Below are positions 56,001 to 64,000 of a stretch of 64,000 bases of DNA, one piece after another. The notes beneath the pieces are model-generated. The model saw only the letters and a program-made list of their open reading frames with translations. It made no database searches and was not told the origin of the DNA. The stretch is from assembly GCA_032158295.1 (NCBI GenBank), contig JASTWB010000041.1, forward strand, positions 1-64,000. The letters are read 5' to 3'. Position numbers and translations under genes: made by a program. How positions within the stretch are numbered: the first letter of the stretch is position 1; each line of letters opens with the position of its first letter. Origin of the DNA: Pycnopodia helianthoides. Taxonomy: Eukaryota > Echinodermata > Asteroidea > Forcipulatida > Asteriidae.

Positions 56001-58439
56001 GCGCACATGAAATGAGTAAAAAAAATGTGCTATATACAACATTTGGCAGACATATTGCTTTAAATGAAAATATAATGAAAATAACACTGCAGCAAGTGCC
56101 ACTTTTGGTACCAATGAAACATTTAAGGAAAACAAAAACAAAATAAGTGTTGCTCAGTGAACATAAATACCTGAGTGATCACTGCATAAATACAAATAAA
56201 TAAACACTGGGGCAAGTGCCTTTGTATAAATAAAATAAAATTTAAATGAAGGCCATCTCTAGCGAAAAATGTTTGCTCATGACATCCTTGCCGACATCCA
56301 CAAACTTACAATCATTGAAATATTTGCAAAGTTTTGCGAGGTGAATGTCGTATACTCTGACTTTCTCATTCACATCAATAAAATCATGTCGTGGCAAAAG
56401 TCCACTCACAACAATCTTTGCAGCTGGATATTTCTCTCGAGTGGATTTCAAAAGAGAGTCAAGCTTGCGTAAGAACGGATCAAAAAATTCCTCCCACAGA
56501 TCATTCGTTCCAACATAAAGAACTACCACATGTGGTGGTGGTATGGATGGTAGATGTAGGACAGTGTCTCTTACATAAGAAATTCTAGCACCCGGCAGAT
56601 TTGTAACACTAGGAATAATCCAGTCACTGTTCATATTCTCTGGTAGATATCTTGTGAGGGAGTATCCAACTATCTTTACCTTAAACCATGATAGGTCCTT
56701 CAGAGAATTGGGCCTGTAATGGAAAGTTAGAATACAAAGATTTAAAAACTGCGCCCAATTTTAAGAAGTTATAAATAATAAACAAAGCATACAGAATAAA
56801 GTGGCGAGAGAAAAAATGTGTTCAAGTAGAATGACCAAATCAAAACGTGTCAGTAGACTAGTCTTAATTAAGCTACAATTAACAAAGTCTCAACAATATA
56901 ACAGTACCACCAAGCATGACCTGATGACAAGGAAGTCATCAATGTACCCATGCAGTTGTAACTTGTAGTGTATAGAAAACCCATAATGATTCTTCCATGT
57001 TCCTATCCAGCATCAAACCACTATGTTTTTTAAAAGTTCATGTTGCTGTTAAGAAGTGCTGTTTAGTAATATTTTTCATAACAAAATTTCATCATTTTTG
57101 TCACGAAGATCATCAAAAAACATGACAAAATAAATAGCGTCGTAAGAACGAGTAAAAACCACAAGGCCTTTTTCTCCCACCATTTGATGATGACGTCACG
57201 TAAGCTAAAACGATACGGCACAAATAACGTTTTTTGCAAAGGTTTTTGCACCGAAAAAACATTAACGGCTAAACCTGCAGAAGTGTATGTGGTACGTATC
57301 GAAAGAACGATCCTTCGTTTATCAGAATATGGACTCCGTTTGTCTCAATCGTGCTCGAAACAGTCAGGGGCACCCTAAATGTAAAGCTAATCAACAAAAA
57401 GTGTGAAACTTTAATCACATTTCAGACGAAGATTCACATGTATTTGGTACCTAAAATCTGGGGGAAAATGGGTTTATTTTACGACGAAAATGTTCAAAGA
57501 AACTTACCACTCATCTTGACCCAACACTACCCTCCAGCGGGCACTTGTAGCCAATCTTGCAAGGTCTGCCTCATTATCTAATACCCTGCGCACGGACTGG
57601 ACTGTCTAGTGGCAATGAATAATTTGCCTCACATCGATTATTTACGAAAGACCAATCATGCCACTGAAGTATATATTATCAGCGGGAACTAATTCGTTAT
57701 AATGAATTACAAATTCGTTATAGCGAATTAAAAATTCGTTATAACGAAATAATTATTCGTTTTTACGATGTAGTAATCTGTTATTTCGAACTATGTGGAT
57801 ATGGCCGGAAGGACGGTCGGGCTCGGCCGCACACTCACACCGTGGATGTAGCCAAATGTTTATTCGTTATAACGGATTATCAATTCGTTTTAACGGATTA
57901 TCAATTCGTTTTATTGGATTACTTATTCGTAATAACGAGATCATAGTTTGTTTAAACGAACGAAAGAATCGTTATTACGTATTAGTAATCCGTTATAACG
58001 AATAACTAATTCGTTATAACGAATCTGGTCCCGCATATAATATATAGGCCTACTTCAGTGGCACGATTGGGCTTTCATAATTATTTGATCATAGTAGAGG
58101 TGAAAGGAGCGCTCACTTTTGTGAATGAAGAGTTAATGTGAAGACAAAGCCAATCAAGTTTACGTGTTTCTTGACAGGTATTCCAACGGCGCAAGGACGG
58201 CAGTGTTGATTTCTATTTGGACTTTGCCAGCTATAGCCGGGGCTTTGGGAATCTAGAGGGAGAGTTTTGGCTCGGGAACGACAACTTGCACCGTCTGACC
58301 GCTCAGGGCGACTACGAACTCAGAGTCGAGCTGTCAGACTTTGAAAACGAATCCAGGTATGCCTCCTTTGACTCGTTTAGCATCGCTGATGTGAGTGACA
58401 ACTACAGGCTGACGGTGGGAAGTTACTCAGGAACCGCAG
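43312..58439 (+). CDS. FREP-B: fibrinogen-related secreted lectin gene, partial (three of four exons)
   Basis: Exons 43,312-44,062, 44,373-44,524 and 58,178-58,439 join in phase (1, 0) into a signal peptide, a long coiled-coil stalk and the first two thirds of a fibrinogen-like domain, with no disabling change seen. Exon 4, which in FREP-A lies 1.9 kb after exon 3, is not in the remaining 5.5 kb, where a LINE and the second Penelope-DIRS block sit instead. It may lie beyond the window. Intron 2 is about 13.7 kb against 5.5 kb in FREP-A because of inserted retroelements. Confidence 0.85.
44373..44524 (+). CDS. FREP-B exon 2: start of fibrinogen-like domain
   Basis: Acceptor AAACAG. It encodes [19 protein letters not shown], then [15 protein letters not shown], before donor GTAAGA. 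152 nt, identical in structure to FREP-A exon 2. The match with the paralog continues into the intron for several hundred bases. Confidence 0.93.
45060..45590 (+). pseudogene. THAP-domain gene remnant, copy 3, in FREP-B intron 2
   Basis: Homologous to 9.5-10.05 kb. From ATG 45,233 it reads MPTRCIAAG and then a stop, because the second Cys codon is lost. Later pieces (W-V-A-K-V-R-L, then the C-terminal half and a donor GTAAGT at 45,591) are recognisable in shifted frames. It is in the same intron position as copy 1, so the insertion predates the FREP duplication. Confidence 0.7.
45969..48000 (-). pseudogene. Penelope-like element reverse transcriptase, copy 1
   Basis: Read on the minus strand: about 47,900-47,745 carries [17 protein letters not shown]; 47,668-47,108 carries [39 protein letters not shown] (motif A) and [13 protein letters not shown] (motif B). 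After a 1-nt frameshift, [15 protein letters not shown] (motif C, YRDD intact) lies near 47,140-47,090. 47,072-46,728 continues [11 protein letters not shown] and 46,731-46,528 has [12 protein letters not shown] and [12 protein letters not shown], the thumb region. These are hallmark Penelope motifs. No GIY-YIG nuclease domain was found before the decayed end. At least two frameshifts make it non-functional. Confidence 0.85.
48746..48755 (+). promoter_or_regulatory. Possible TATA box upstream of DIRS/Ngaro-type element
   Basis: TATATAAATA lies about 260 bp upstream of the gag-like region and is kept in the second copy near 62,313. Position and sequence fit a core promoter. No transcript evidence is available. 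Confidence 0.3.
49010..49342 (+). pseudogene. Gag-like C-terminus with zinc knuckle
   Basis: A frame open from about 49,005 encodes [17 protein letters not shown], an Ala/Pro/Gln-rich stretch and then [12 protein letters not shown] and [14 protein letters not shown]. The latter is an exact C-x2-C-x4-H-x4-C zinc knuckle, as in retroelement gag proteins. It stops at 49,340-49,342. The IWxGE part of gag expected upstream is missing. Confidence 0.7.
49349..50732 (+). pseudogene. Reverse transcriptase and start of RNase H of the DIRS/Ngaro element
   Basis: The frame 49,349-49,660 gives the N-terminal part ([20 protein letters not shown]). After a frameshift, 49,627-49,857 gives [24 protein letters not shown] and [14 protein letters not shown] (motif A with Asp). 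A 13-bp tandem duplication at 49,822-49,847 shifts the frame. 49,910 onward gives [18 protein letters not shown] (motif B), then YLDG where the family has YxDD (Gly codon 50,021-50,023), TYLGLEID and RNase H motifs LDLYTDSAA, a Glu in [10 protein letters not shown] and [16 protein letters not shown]. The frame is cut by the solo LTR at 50,733. Confidence 0.85.
50733..51985. mobile_element. Solo LTR, 1,253 bp, with 5-bp target duplication
   Basis: Begins TGTCACAG and ends CTGTGACA (8-bp perfect terminal inverted repeat with TG...CA ends), flanked by GTCAC at 50,728-50,732 and 51,986-51,990. Removing it rejoins the host codons as NGQTS followed by [11 protein letters not shown], matching the RNase H of this family. 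A TATA-like TATATAAATA (51,057-51,066) and several AATAAA signals fit an LTR. No internal region remains, so it arose by LTR-LTR recombination. The family (Gypsy or BEL) is not determined. Confidence 0.88.
51991..52196 (+). pseudogene. RNase H C-terminal part, after the LTR
   Basis: Continues the RNase H region in frame with the segment before the [18 protein letters not shown], then [20 protein letters not shown], the HVPG-x-N-x2-D-x-LSR motif that ends this domain in DIRS-type polyproteins. Confidence 0.8.
52223..53058 (+). pseudogene. Tyrosine recombinase of the DIRS/Ngaro element, frameshifted
   Basis: The N-terminal part starts [18 protein letters not shown] (frame from 52,223). The frame from 52,287 gives [20 protein letters not shown] and [17 protein letters not shown]. 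The frame from 52,538 gives [18 protein letters not shown] (first catalytic Arg) and, after a C run at 52,719-52,733, [13 protein letters not shown]. The last frame has [15 protein letters not shown] (H-x-x-R) and [16 protein letters not shown] with the catalytic Tyr, ending TAG 53,056-53,058. All catalytic motifs are visible but spread over three frames. Confidence 0.85.
53141..53656 (+). CDS. SGNH/GDSL-type hydrolase ORF of the DIRS/Ngaro element
   Basis: 171 codons with no interruption: VGDSIVRRA (block I, catalytic Ser), [12 protein letters not shown] (block III, G-x-N-D) and [17 protein letters not shown] (block V, catalytic Asp and His). The frame opens at a GTG, so the true start or a splice acceptor lies just upstream, around 53,125-53,141. 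Hydrolases of this family cleave esters. Their role in retroelements is unknown. It is the only intact ORF of this element. Confidence 0.8.
   Translation: MWIVGDSIVRRAKQPLNVPARILWEGRGGALLTDIPDLLSSMRSRPPNILIIHIGTNDLVTSNMFQIRQRIAYFLHYCKQTYPNTILVRSAILTRLFYFGARQQGAIDHIRRSINRWARSCCRQSGAIFLPHNGIQRQDQALFLHDGVHLSVEGTNRLLSDVMDCISSYVK
54023..54232. repeat. Array of nine short hairpins GGAC(A/C)TGGG(A/C)GTCC
   Basis: Nine 14-bp copies begin at 54,023, 54,046, 54,077, 54,103, 54,134, 54,150, 54,167, 54,184 and 54,219. Each has 4-bp complementary arms (GGAC/GTCC); one (54,150) reads ATGTGA in the middle. Spacing varies between 16 and 35 bp, so this is not a simple tandem repeat. It lies about 370 bp after the SGNH ORF. 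Confidence 0.9.
54403..54730. repeat. FREP-B intron relic matching 10.28-11.74 kb
   Basis: Shared with FREP-A intron 2 (GAAATTGCTAGTGCGAGTTG, then GTGATACAAGACGTTAGAAA and GCCACTGAAAATA-CTT). This marks the end of the younger retroelement insertions in FREP-B intron 2. Confidence 0.75.
54733..55140 (-). pseudogene. Gag-like fragment, second copy
   Basis: Matches 12,560-12,965 closely. The minus-strand frame 55,055-54,864 again reads [20 protein letters not shown]. The inverted partner arm seen at 13.55 kb is absent here. Confidence 0.5.
56242..57583 (-). pseudogene. Spliced SGNH-hydrolase-like gene fragment on the minus strand
   Basis: Exon 57,583-57,508 ([20 protein letters not shown], then VVLGQDE) ends at donor GTAAGT. 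Exon 56,713-56,242 starts after ATTACAG, and the split codon TG|G keeps the frame. It reads [20 protein letters not shown], then [20 protein letters not shown] and [20 protein letters not shown]. Block I has GYS where the family has GDS. A run of five T near 56,270 shifts the frame just before RDGLHLN (block V). The fold is therefore recognisable, but the enzyme would be dead as sequenced. It lies in FREP-B intron 2 and has no counterpart in FREP-A. It may belong to a further mobile element. Confidence 0.6.
57652..58070. mobile_element. Palindrome-rich MITE, copy 2
   Basis: Same inverted ends and ATTCGTTATAACGAAT palindrome chain as the element at 14,101-14,365, in the same place before FREP-B exon 3. 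It is 150 bp longer, with a GC-rich block of about 65 bp at about 57,793-57,860 (GGATATGGCCGGAAGGACGG) and additional palindromes. Confidence 0.7.
58178..58439 (+). CDS. FREP-B exon 3: core of fibrinogen-like domain
   Basis: 262 nt after TTGACAG, with [17 protein letters not shown] and [15 protein letters not shown], and donor GTAATA at 58,440. It differs from FREP-A exon 3 by a handful of residues (for example R to K after VFQR, N to S, S to N). The high identity extends 80 bp upstream and through the LINE downstream. Confidence 0.95.
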
Positions 58440-58554
58440 GTAATAAATGCAGCCATCCGCAATCTTGAAGCAAAGTGTTGTTGTGAGTGGATCGTTTTAA
58501 GGCATGCAGCGCCACTAAACCTAATTCGTTCGAATGGATTACTTAACCGGGGGA

Positions 58555-58580
58555 CTTGCTCTAGTCATGACTAGAGCAAG
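58555..58580. repeat. Perfect 26-bp palindrome after FREP-B exon 3
   Basis: The sequence from CTTGCTCTAGTC to its complement GACTAGAGCAAG is a perfect palindrome with no loop. It is the collapsed equivalent of the 47-bp hairpin at 14,852-14,898. Confidence 0.85.
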
Positions 58581-58694
58581 CTAGTCGAAACGTTGAGACC
58601 ACAAAGAACTCACTCCGCGGCAGTGCAGTTAATTACGAGAAGTCCCCCCGATCCACAAAGCTAAAGTAGTAGTCCAGGCCGATTCCCTACCTCC

Positions 58695-59543
58695 CGCCCA
58701 GGTAGTATTAGTTAATAAGCAGGACAATTCTTTTCAGAACTGAGAAGTCTCCCGAAAATCTACTCCGCGGTAGTAAAACAAAAAGCAAGACAAGTTCTCT
58801 AAAGAACAAAATCTACACAGCAAAATATATATTTTTACACATGGTGTTACCGCAAACCGAATATAAACTGGCAGATCGTTTCACATTTTGGCCCCAGAAA
58901 AAGCAATGCTTGAGCACAAGCTTTCTTTCTTGGCCATAGGAACTCTCAGAGTAAGGTTGTCATTTTGTCTAGTGGAACAGCTGTTTGTGAAGTGAATGAA
59001 TAGTTTTGCCATGTACTCTGGGCAAAGATGATGTATTCATTTATACACTAGAATAATTTGTTTTAAACGAATTCTCTCGGCAAAAGATAACAAGTTCAAT
59101 TCATTAAACATATCAGTTGAGAAAGTTCGGTAGGGGCAGCCAAGGATTAATCTGGTGGCTCTTTTCAACAGTTTGTTCAGCAGGTTAATATGTGCGCTGT
59201 ATCGGCCTCCCCAAACCGTACAACAATAGTCCAAACTCGGTAATACAACAGTTTTAACCAAAGTGTGCAGACTGCTTTTTGGAATGTTGTGGTGAATTCT
59301 ACTTAACATTGCTAATTTAGAAGAAACTTTATTTTTAATGTAATCAATATGAGGAGACCATGTGAGTGATTCATCAATTATAACACCTAAACACTTGAAA
59401 GAGGTAACCTGTTCAAATGGATCGTTATAAATGACAATGTTAAGGTCAGTTGAAGCTACCTTGTGTTTAGAGCCGATGATCATTGACTTAGTTTTGGCAG
59501 CATTGATTGTCAACCTCTTTTTGGCGGCCCAATCGTAAATATT
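58695..59543 (-). pseudogene. Truncated LINE, copy B
   Basis: Same LINE as 15,011-15,930, in the equivalent intron position. The minus-strand frame from about 59,543 keeps the five residues lost in copy A (IYDWAAKKRLTINAAKTKS) and the segment ATRLILGCPYRTFSTDMF. The catalytic YADD part is missing, because the match ends at 59,543 where the Penelope-DIRS block begins. A frameshift near 59,054 separates the C-terminal part. Confidence 0.8.
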
Positions 59544-59544
59544 T

Positions 59545-61500
59545 GGGGCGGGATTTTTTGAAGGATAAAAAAAATAAATTTGGGCTTTCCCAACCAGTGA
59601 CGCTGTATCTGTTGACTTGTTGTAATTTGAAAAACAAAGTATTTGTGACAATACAATTCCAAAATAATTATGTAAACTGGCTGGACTATTTCCACTTGTG
59701 TTTATTTTAAACTTGTAGTGTGGGGAAATAGTTCAACAAAAATATGTTTGACCTTTTTTTACCTTGTGGGTCTGTAATGAACGTTTTTTCGAGATAAAGG
59801 ATATTTTTTGCAGATCCTTTGGCAGCAATAGCTAGCTTTTGGAAGTCATGTTCGCTTCCTCGTCAGTTACATGTGGGTCGATTCAGTGAATCGGGTAATT
59901 CTCGTTGAACATCTTAGAAAAGATGTGAGGTTGCAACCAAGGTATGGGAGGGGAAAGACATAGCCGTGGGTATGTTACAGTAAAGCAACCAGATCCTCAG
60001 TGTTTCTTGTAATTCATATGAATTATTTGCGGGAGAATGGTAGTCCAGGTTGTTTTCAGACTCAGTTGGGTCTGGTGGCAACTTTGCTCGGACGATCATT
60101 TTCCGTATTTTTGTCTTTTTTGAAAGCAATGAAAGGTGGATTCGGAAATACTTCCGATGTGTCATCACTCTGAATTTGAGGCCAGAATTTTGTTGGTTGC
60201 CCGTGATATATCCTTGTGGAATAGTGCCGGGTTGTAGGTTGTCGTAAAGACGAGAGGTGTTTTAGGGTTTTGTTTTGCTTCCGGTTTCTTATGAATCATG
60301 TTTGCCCGTTCATGATGTGAACCTTTTGTTCACTTCATCATGGGCGTAACCTCTTGCGTCAGCTTCTTTTTTAATATCTCAACTTTGTCGTTTGAAATCC
60401 TTTTCGTTGTTTTGTGTTTCTTGCAAAACGGAGGGGTTTTCCCCGTAAACAAATGCGTTGAACACGTGTGAAGGATGTGACGAGGTTTTATGTAGGTATT
60501 GGTAGGTTTCAGTGGATTTGGTATAGACTTTGGTATCCAGTAAGCCTGTTTCCCGGTACCTTTTACCTTTGAATATGGTTAAGTCAAGGTAGTTGATTGA
60601 GCTGTTTGAGGGCCTCACAAGTGAATCTGAGGGTGGTATTCACCAGTTTTGTGAAATTCTTCAATTTTGCCGTCATAGATTATGAGAATGTCGTCTCTAT
60701 AGCGCCACCAAGTGAGGGTGTGTTCAGCTTGTTGGAGGATTTGATTTTCGAGATCATGGAGGGTATGTCACAGATTTCTGGACTGGCTGTGGAGCCCATG
60801 GCACATCCGACTTTCTGTAGGAAATATTTTTTTCCAAATTGGAACCAATTTCTTCCAAATTTTGAGTTGTAGAAGGGTACGGATGTGAGTTGAGTGCGGT
60901 TTGTTGATGGTATATTTGTGGTTGGTTAGGTCGAGCGCATCGCATACCCAATTGATTGCCTCTGTTTGGCGGACATTTGTGTACGTGAAGACAACATCAA
61001 TGCTAGTAATGAGTACATATTGTGGAAATGAAGTTTCTTTTGTTTTTTGCAAAATGTCTGCCTGTCGCGGGGCAAGTGGGTTGCGAAGTAATTATCGGGA
61101 AAGGGGAAGTAATCCCCGAAATCAAAATTTTCGCTGTGGGGCTTGTCACCCCTGATATTGGGGCTACCAATGAAATGTTCCCTGGTGGGGAGTTTTGTGT
61201 ATTTTTGGAAAAAAGTACATAGTCAGGCACGCCACTTTCTTTCGAGGGGGTCGAGAGAAAAATGTGTACAAACTGACTTTTTTTTTGTGTAATATCTTTT
61301 CAGTCTTCATGGTGCTGAGAACAAAGAGGCCAAATAGTCAGTGGATTCAAAATGCAGTTTCCCTCGCCTTTGTCATAGGGTTTGATCACGATTTTGTTGT
61401 TTTTTTTTCAACTGAGATAGAGCTGATCTTTGATTCTTTGCATATTTTTTGTTGTCTTAAACGAAAAATGAGCAAGTTCAAATTTGGTGGCTGCTTCCAA
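59545..61500 (-). pseudogene. Penelope-like element, copy 2 (error-rich)
   Basis: Collinear copy of 45,969-48,000. Recognisable on the minus strand are [20 protein letters not shown] (60,618-60,379), [10 protein letters not shown] (61,052 on) and part of the RT core near 61,150-61,230. The frame is broken far more often than in copy 1, almost always by gain or loss within runs or by a base changed to match its neighbour. Confidence 0.75.
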
Positions 61501-62559
61501 AAGTTCTCAAGTTTGAGTTTAGGCTAAATGTTGATTTGGGTTCCAAGTTGAGGCTGTTTGAAAGGGGGGGTTTTCAGAATTTATTATGCATTAGATAATT
61601 TTTAATTTTTCCTCATTCTTCGATTGAAAGGTTTTATATCACTCAAAGAGAACGGCGTAGGTTTGATGGGGTAGGCACAAAAGTAGACCTTTACCCAATC
61701 GATTTTCTGATGTACAGATAGTTCAAACATTGGATAGGTTTGTTATGTATTAGTTCACTTTGTTTACCCAAAAAATCATTAAAAGACTTTGTTGTCTTTG
61801 TTGGCCAGGTTGAGCAGGGGCGGAAAAGTGTTTTTTTCTATGGTTTTGTGGGGAGTGACTTCCCCTTGTTATTTTCCGATTTAAACCATTGTTTATTGTG
61901 TTTTTAAATGTGGGTTGAAATATAATAATAATATCGCTTGGGATGTGTACAAAATACATTACGTTATGACACAGGGCCCATTTTGGGTTTAAAAACTCTT
62001 TTTGAAAAGGGGTGGCCCTTGAAAAAGACTTTTTTTGTTTTTGAAAAAGTCAGCACTTTTTTTTCGCTAACGCTTTTGCCCTTTGGTGGGTGCTGTCTGT
62101 GTCTCGTAAAGGTATGGACAGCTGGGTTACTTTTTAGAGCGTCAAAAGCGGCAAACTTCTGATAAACTCCAAAAATCTGAGACATGCGTTTACACGTGCA
62201 GATACAAAACCCGCGCTTCCCCTATCAGGCGCACCCCACCCAATTGTTTTGTTTTTTTTAACGCATTTTGATGCCTTGACCTTTGACCTCTATTTTTAGA
62301 GAGGTCACTTGAGTATATAAATATGTTTTTAGATTCAAAAGGGGTCAGGTTTCTATTCACTTCTAATACACTTATTGTCCTGAAAATGAATAGTTTTTAG
62401 AGATAATGACCTCGAAACTTGAAAATATCACCAAATTTAAAATTTGCAAATTAGTCCTTCTGGGTCAAAACTTTTTGTCCCATTTGGATATGTAATAAAG
62501 AACTACCTAAAAAACCCAAGAATCAAAAATAAAACAAACTTTGAAATTTTTGGTGACTC

Positions 62560-64000
62560 AACATGTGAAAATGTCTAAATCTGGTCCTCTTCTTGGGGTG
62601 TTGTTGATCCTGAGTTGTGGTTTACTTTTGGGCTGCGGCTGCGAAAAGTCAATCCTCCTTTTGCCAGTCGGGCAGCACAGCCCCAGGGGCCCCAAGGCGT
62701 AAAGCAAGGGCCCACTGCTTTGCATTTACAGTGTCAAAGGTTGCCACTTTAAGTCATTTCGCTTTAAGCACAGGTGCGACAAATGCTTGCGTGAGGGCCA
62801 TGGGGGACATGTTTGCCGTGGTAACACTCAACGTTTTGACAACGAAAAAATGTCCCCCAAATACCCTGTTGGGCTAAGGGAAATTAAGGATGTGAAGTCA
62901 CCATCCATGCAATAGCATTTGTGCCACCTACCCAAATCAAAGTCGAGGTGTTGGTGGCAATGCTTAAAGAGTATCTTAATGCTACTCGCGGCAGGTTCAC
63001 TTCAACATGGTTTACTTATGGGTTTTTTCACTTGGCTATAATGGCCCTCGCATTAGCCGGTTTTCTGATTGTCTGAAATCAGCCAAAGCACTTCCAAATA
63101 TTGTTATGGACAAAATTTCCAAAGAAAGGAGTTGGGTAGAATTGAGGGCCCTTTTGGCACACCCCATTTGCTAACCTCCAATGTTCACCTATTGGACTGT
63201 GCCTAAACACGAGCCTAATTCCTATTGTATGATTCACCACCTTGCATTCCCTGCTGGAGAATCTGTTTAACGATTTCATTAATCGGGATGACTGTATTGT
63301 GCATTATGCATCCTTTGATGATCAGATAACATTGTGCGTACATGGGACTTGGTGCATGGTTGGCAAAGTCCTGATATAAAGTCAGCTTTCAGGCTCCTCC
63401 CTGTTGCTCCTCCCTGTTGCTGCCGTCTGACTATGAACTCCTTGGGTGTTACCTTTCAAGGGAATTTTAGTATGACAAATGTTTGCCCGTGGGATGTTCA
63501 ATTTCTTGTGCACTATTTGAAAAGTTCAGTACATTTCTGGAATTCCAAATTCGGGAAAATTACAGGTTCTTCTGCCATTTCTCCACTATTTGGATGGTTT
63601 TTTCTTTGCTCGTGAATCACATGATGGGTTGTAAAGTCATCATAGAGAGTTTTTTTTCCCAAATGTGTGGGCACTAGTTGTTCCCCTTGCCATAGAGAAA
63701 ACAGTTGGCCCACAACAAGTATTGACTTATCTAGGCTTGGGAAATCGACTTACAAATGATGCAGAGTGCGTGTGCCTCTTGATAAAGTCAGTGCACTCAA
63801 AGGTAAGCTCCAGAGGGTACTTGCTAAGCACACAGTTACACTAGTACAAGTTCAATCAATAGTGGCACTCTGAATTTCGTATGCCGGGCGGTGGCGCCAG
63901 GGAGGGCATTTCTTAGGCGCTTAATAGCGCTGACACATGGTTTGACCAAATCATATCATAAAGTGCGTCTTTCCAAGGGTGCAAAGCAGGATTTATCTAT
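62560..64000 (+). pseudogene. DIRS/Ngaro-type element, copy 2, cut by window edge
   Basis: Matches 48,990-50,421. The zinc knuckle, RT motif A ([16 protein letters not shown]) and motif B ([15 protein letters not shown]) are visible. It shares with copy 1 the 13-bp duplication (63,395-63,421) and the codon change turning YxDD into YLDG (near 63,590). It runs off the right edge in the RT/RNase H region. Confidence 0.8.

Noticed and set aside
55803..56141. 112-codon minus-strand ORF
   Set aside because: AT-rich, Phe/Tyr/Lys-biased text with no domain, located just beyond the SGNH-like fragment. Chance is more likely.

Overview
The window is eukaryotic, animal DNA: AT-rich, with small exons bounded by GT/AG splice sites, large introns and many transposable elements. 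The gene content (secreted fibrinogen-related lectins with coiled-coil stalks, small PAN/apple plus discoidin proteins) and the mobile elements (tyrosine-recombinase retrotransposons, Penelope-like elements, jockey/CR1-like LINEs, TTAA-flanked MITEs, tRNA-derived SINEs) fit a marine deuterostome. An echinoderm, perhaps a sea star, is my best guess; this is inference, because no species marker is present.

Layout. 1-2,430: one arm of an inverted duplication, carrying a 471-bp foldback element. 2,431-7,900: no gene seen. 7,912-16,930: FREP-A, a four-exon fibrinogen-related gene on the + strand with a 1-nt frameshift in its last exon; its introns hold THAP-domain remnants, a 206-bp inverted repeat carrying gag-like sequence, a palindrome-rich MITE and a 5'-truncated LINE. 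17,000-26,700: satellites, a 1.35-kb element with long terminal inverted repeats, and two tRNA-derived SINEs. 26,796-27,487: PAN exons of gene C, followed by a 30 x 20 bp minisatellite. 30,572-31,143: discoidin exons on the opposite strand. 34,468-37,173: gene D, an intact four-exon PAN + discoidin gene. 36.5-42.4 kb: the other arm of the inverted duplication, with two MITEs. 43,312 to beyond the window: FREP-B, with exon 3 at 58,178; its last exon is not in the window. FREP-B introns carry a Penelope-like element, a DIRS/Ngaro-type element split by a solo LTR, a minus-strand SGNH-like gene fragment, and a second copy of the Penelope-DIRS block that runs off the right edge.

How the parts relate. 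The order PAN - discoidin - spacer - FREP in the right half is a module that recurs in rearranged form in the left half. All four protein-coding loci encode secreted, probably disulfide-bonded recognition proteins of the kind used in invertebrate innate immunity (fibrinogen-like domains often bind acetylated sugars, discoidin domains bind sugars or lipids). Stalk repeat number, exon inversion and a minisatellite distinguish the paralogs, so the window looks like a lectin cluster in rapid turnover. Several disabling changes, above all in 59.5-64 kb, have the look of run-length errors and could be assembly artefacts.
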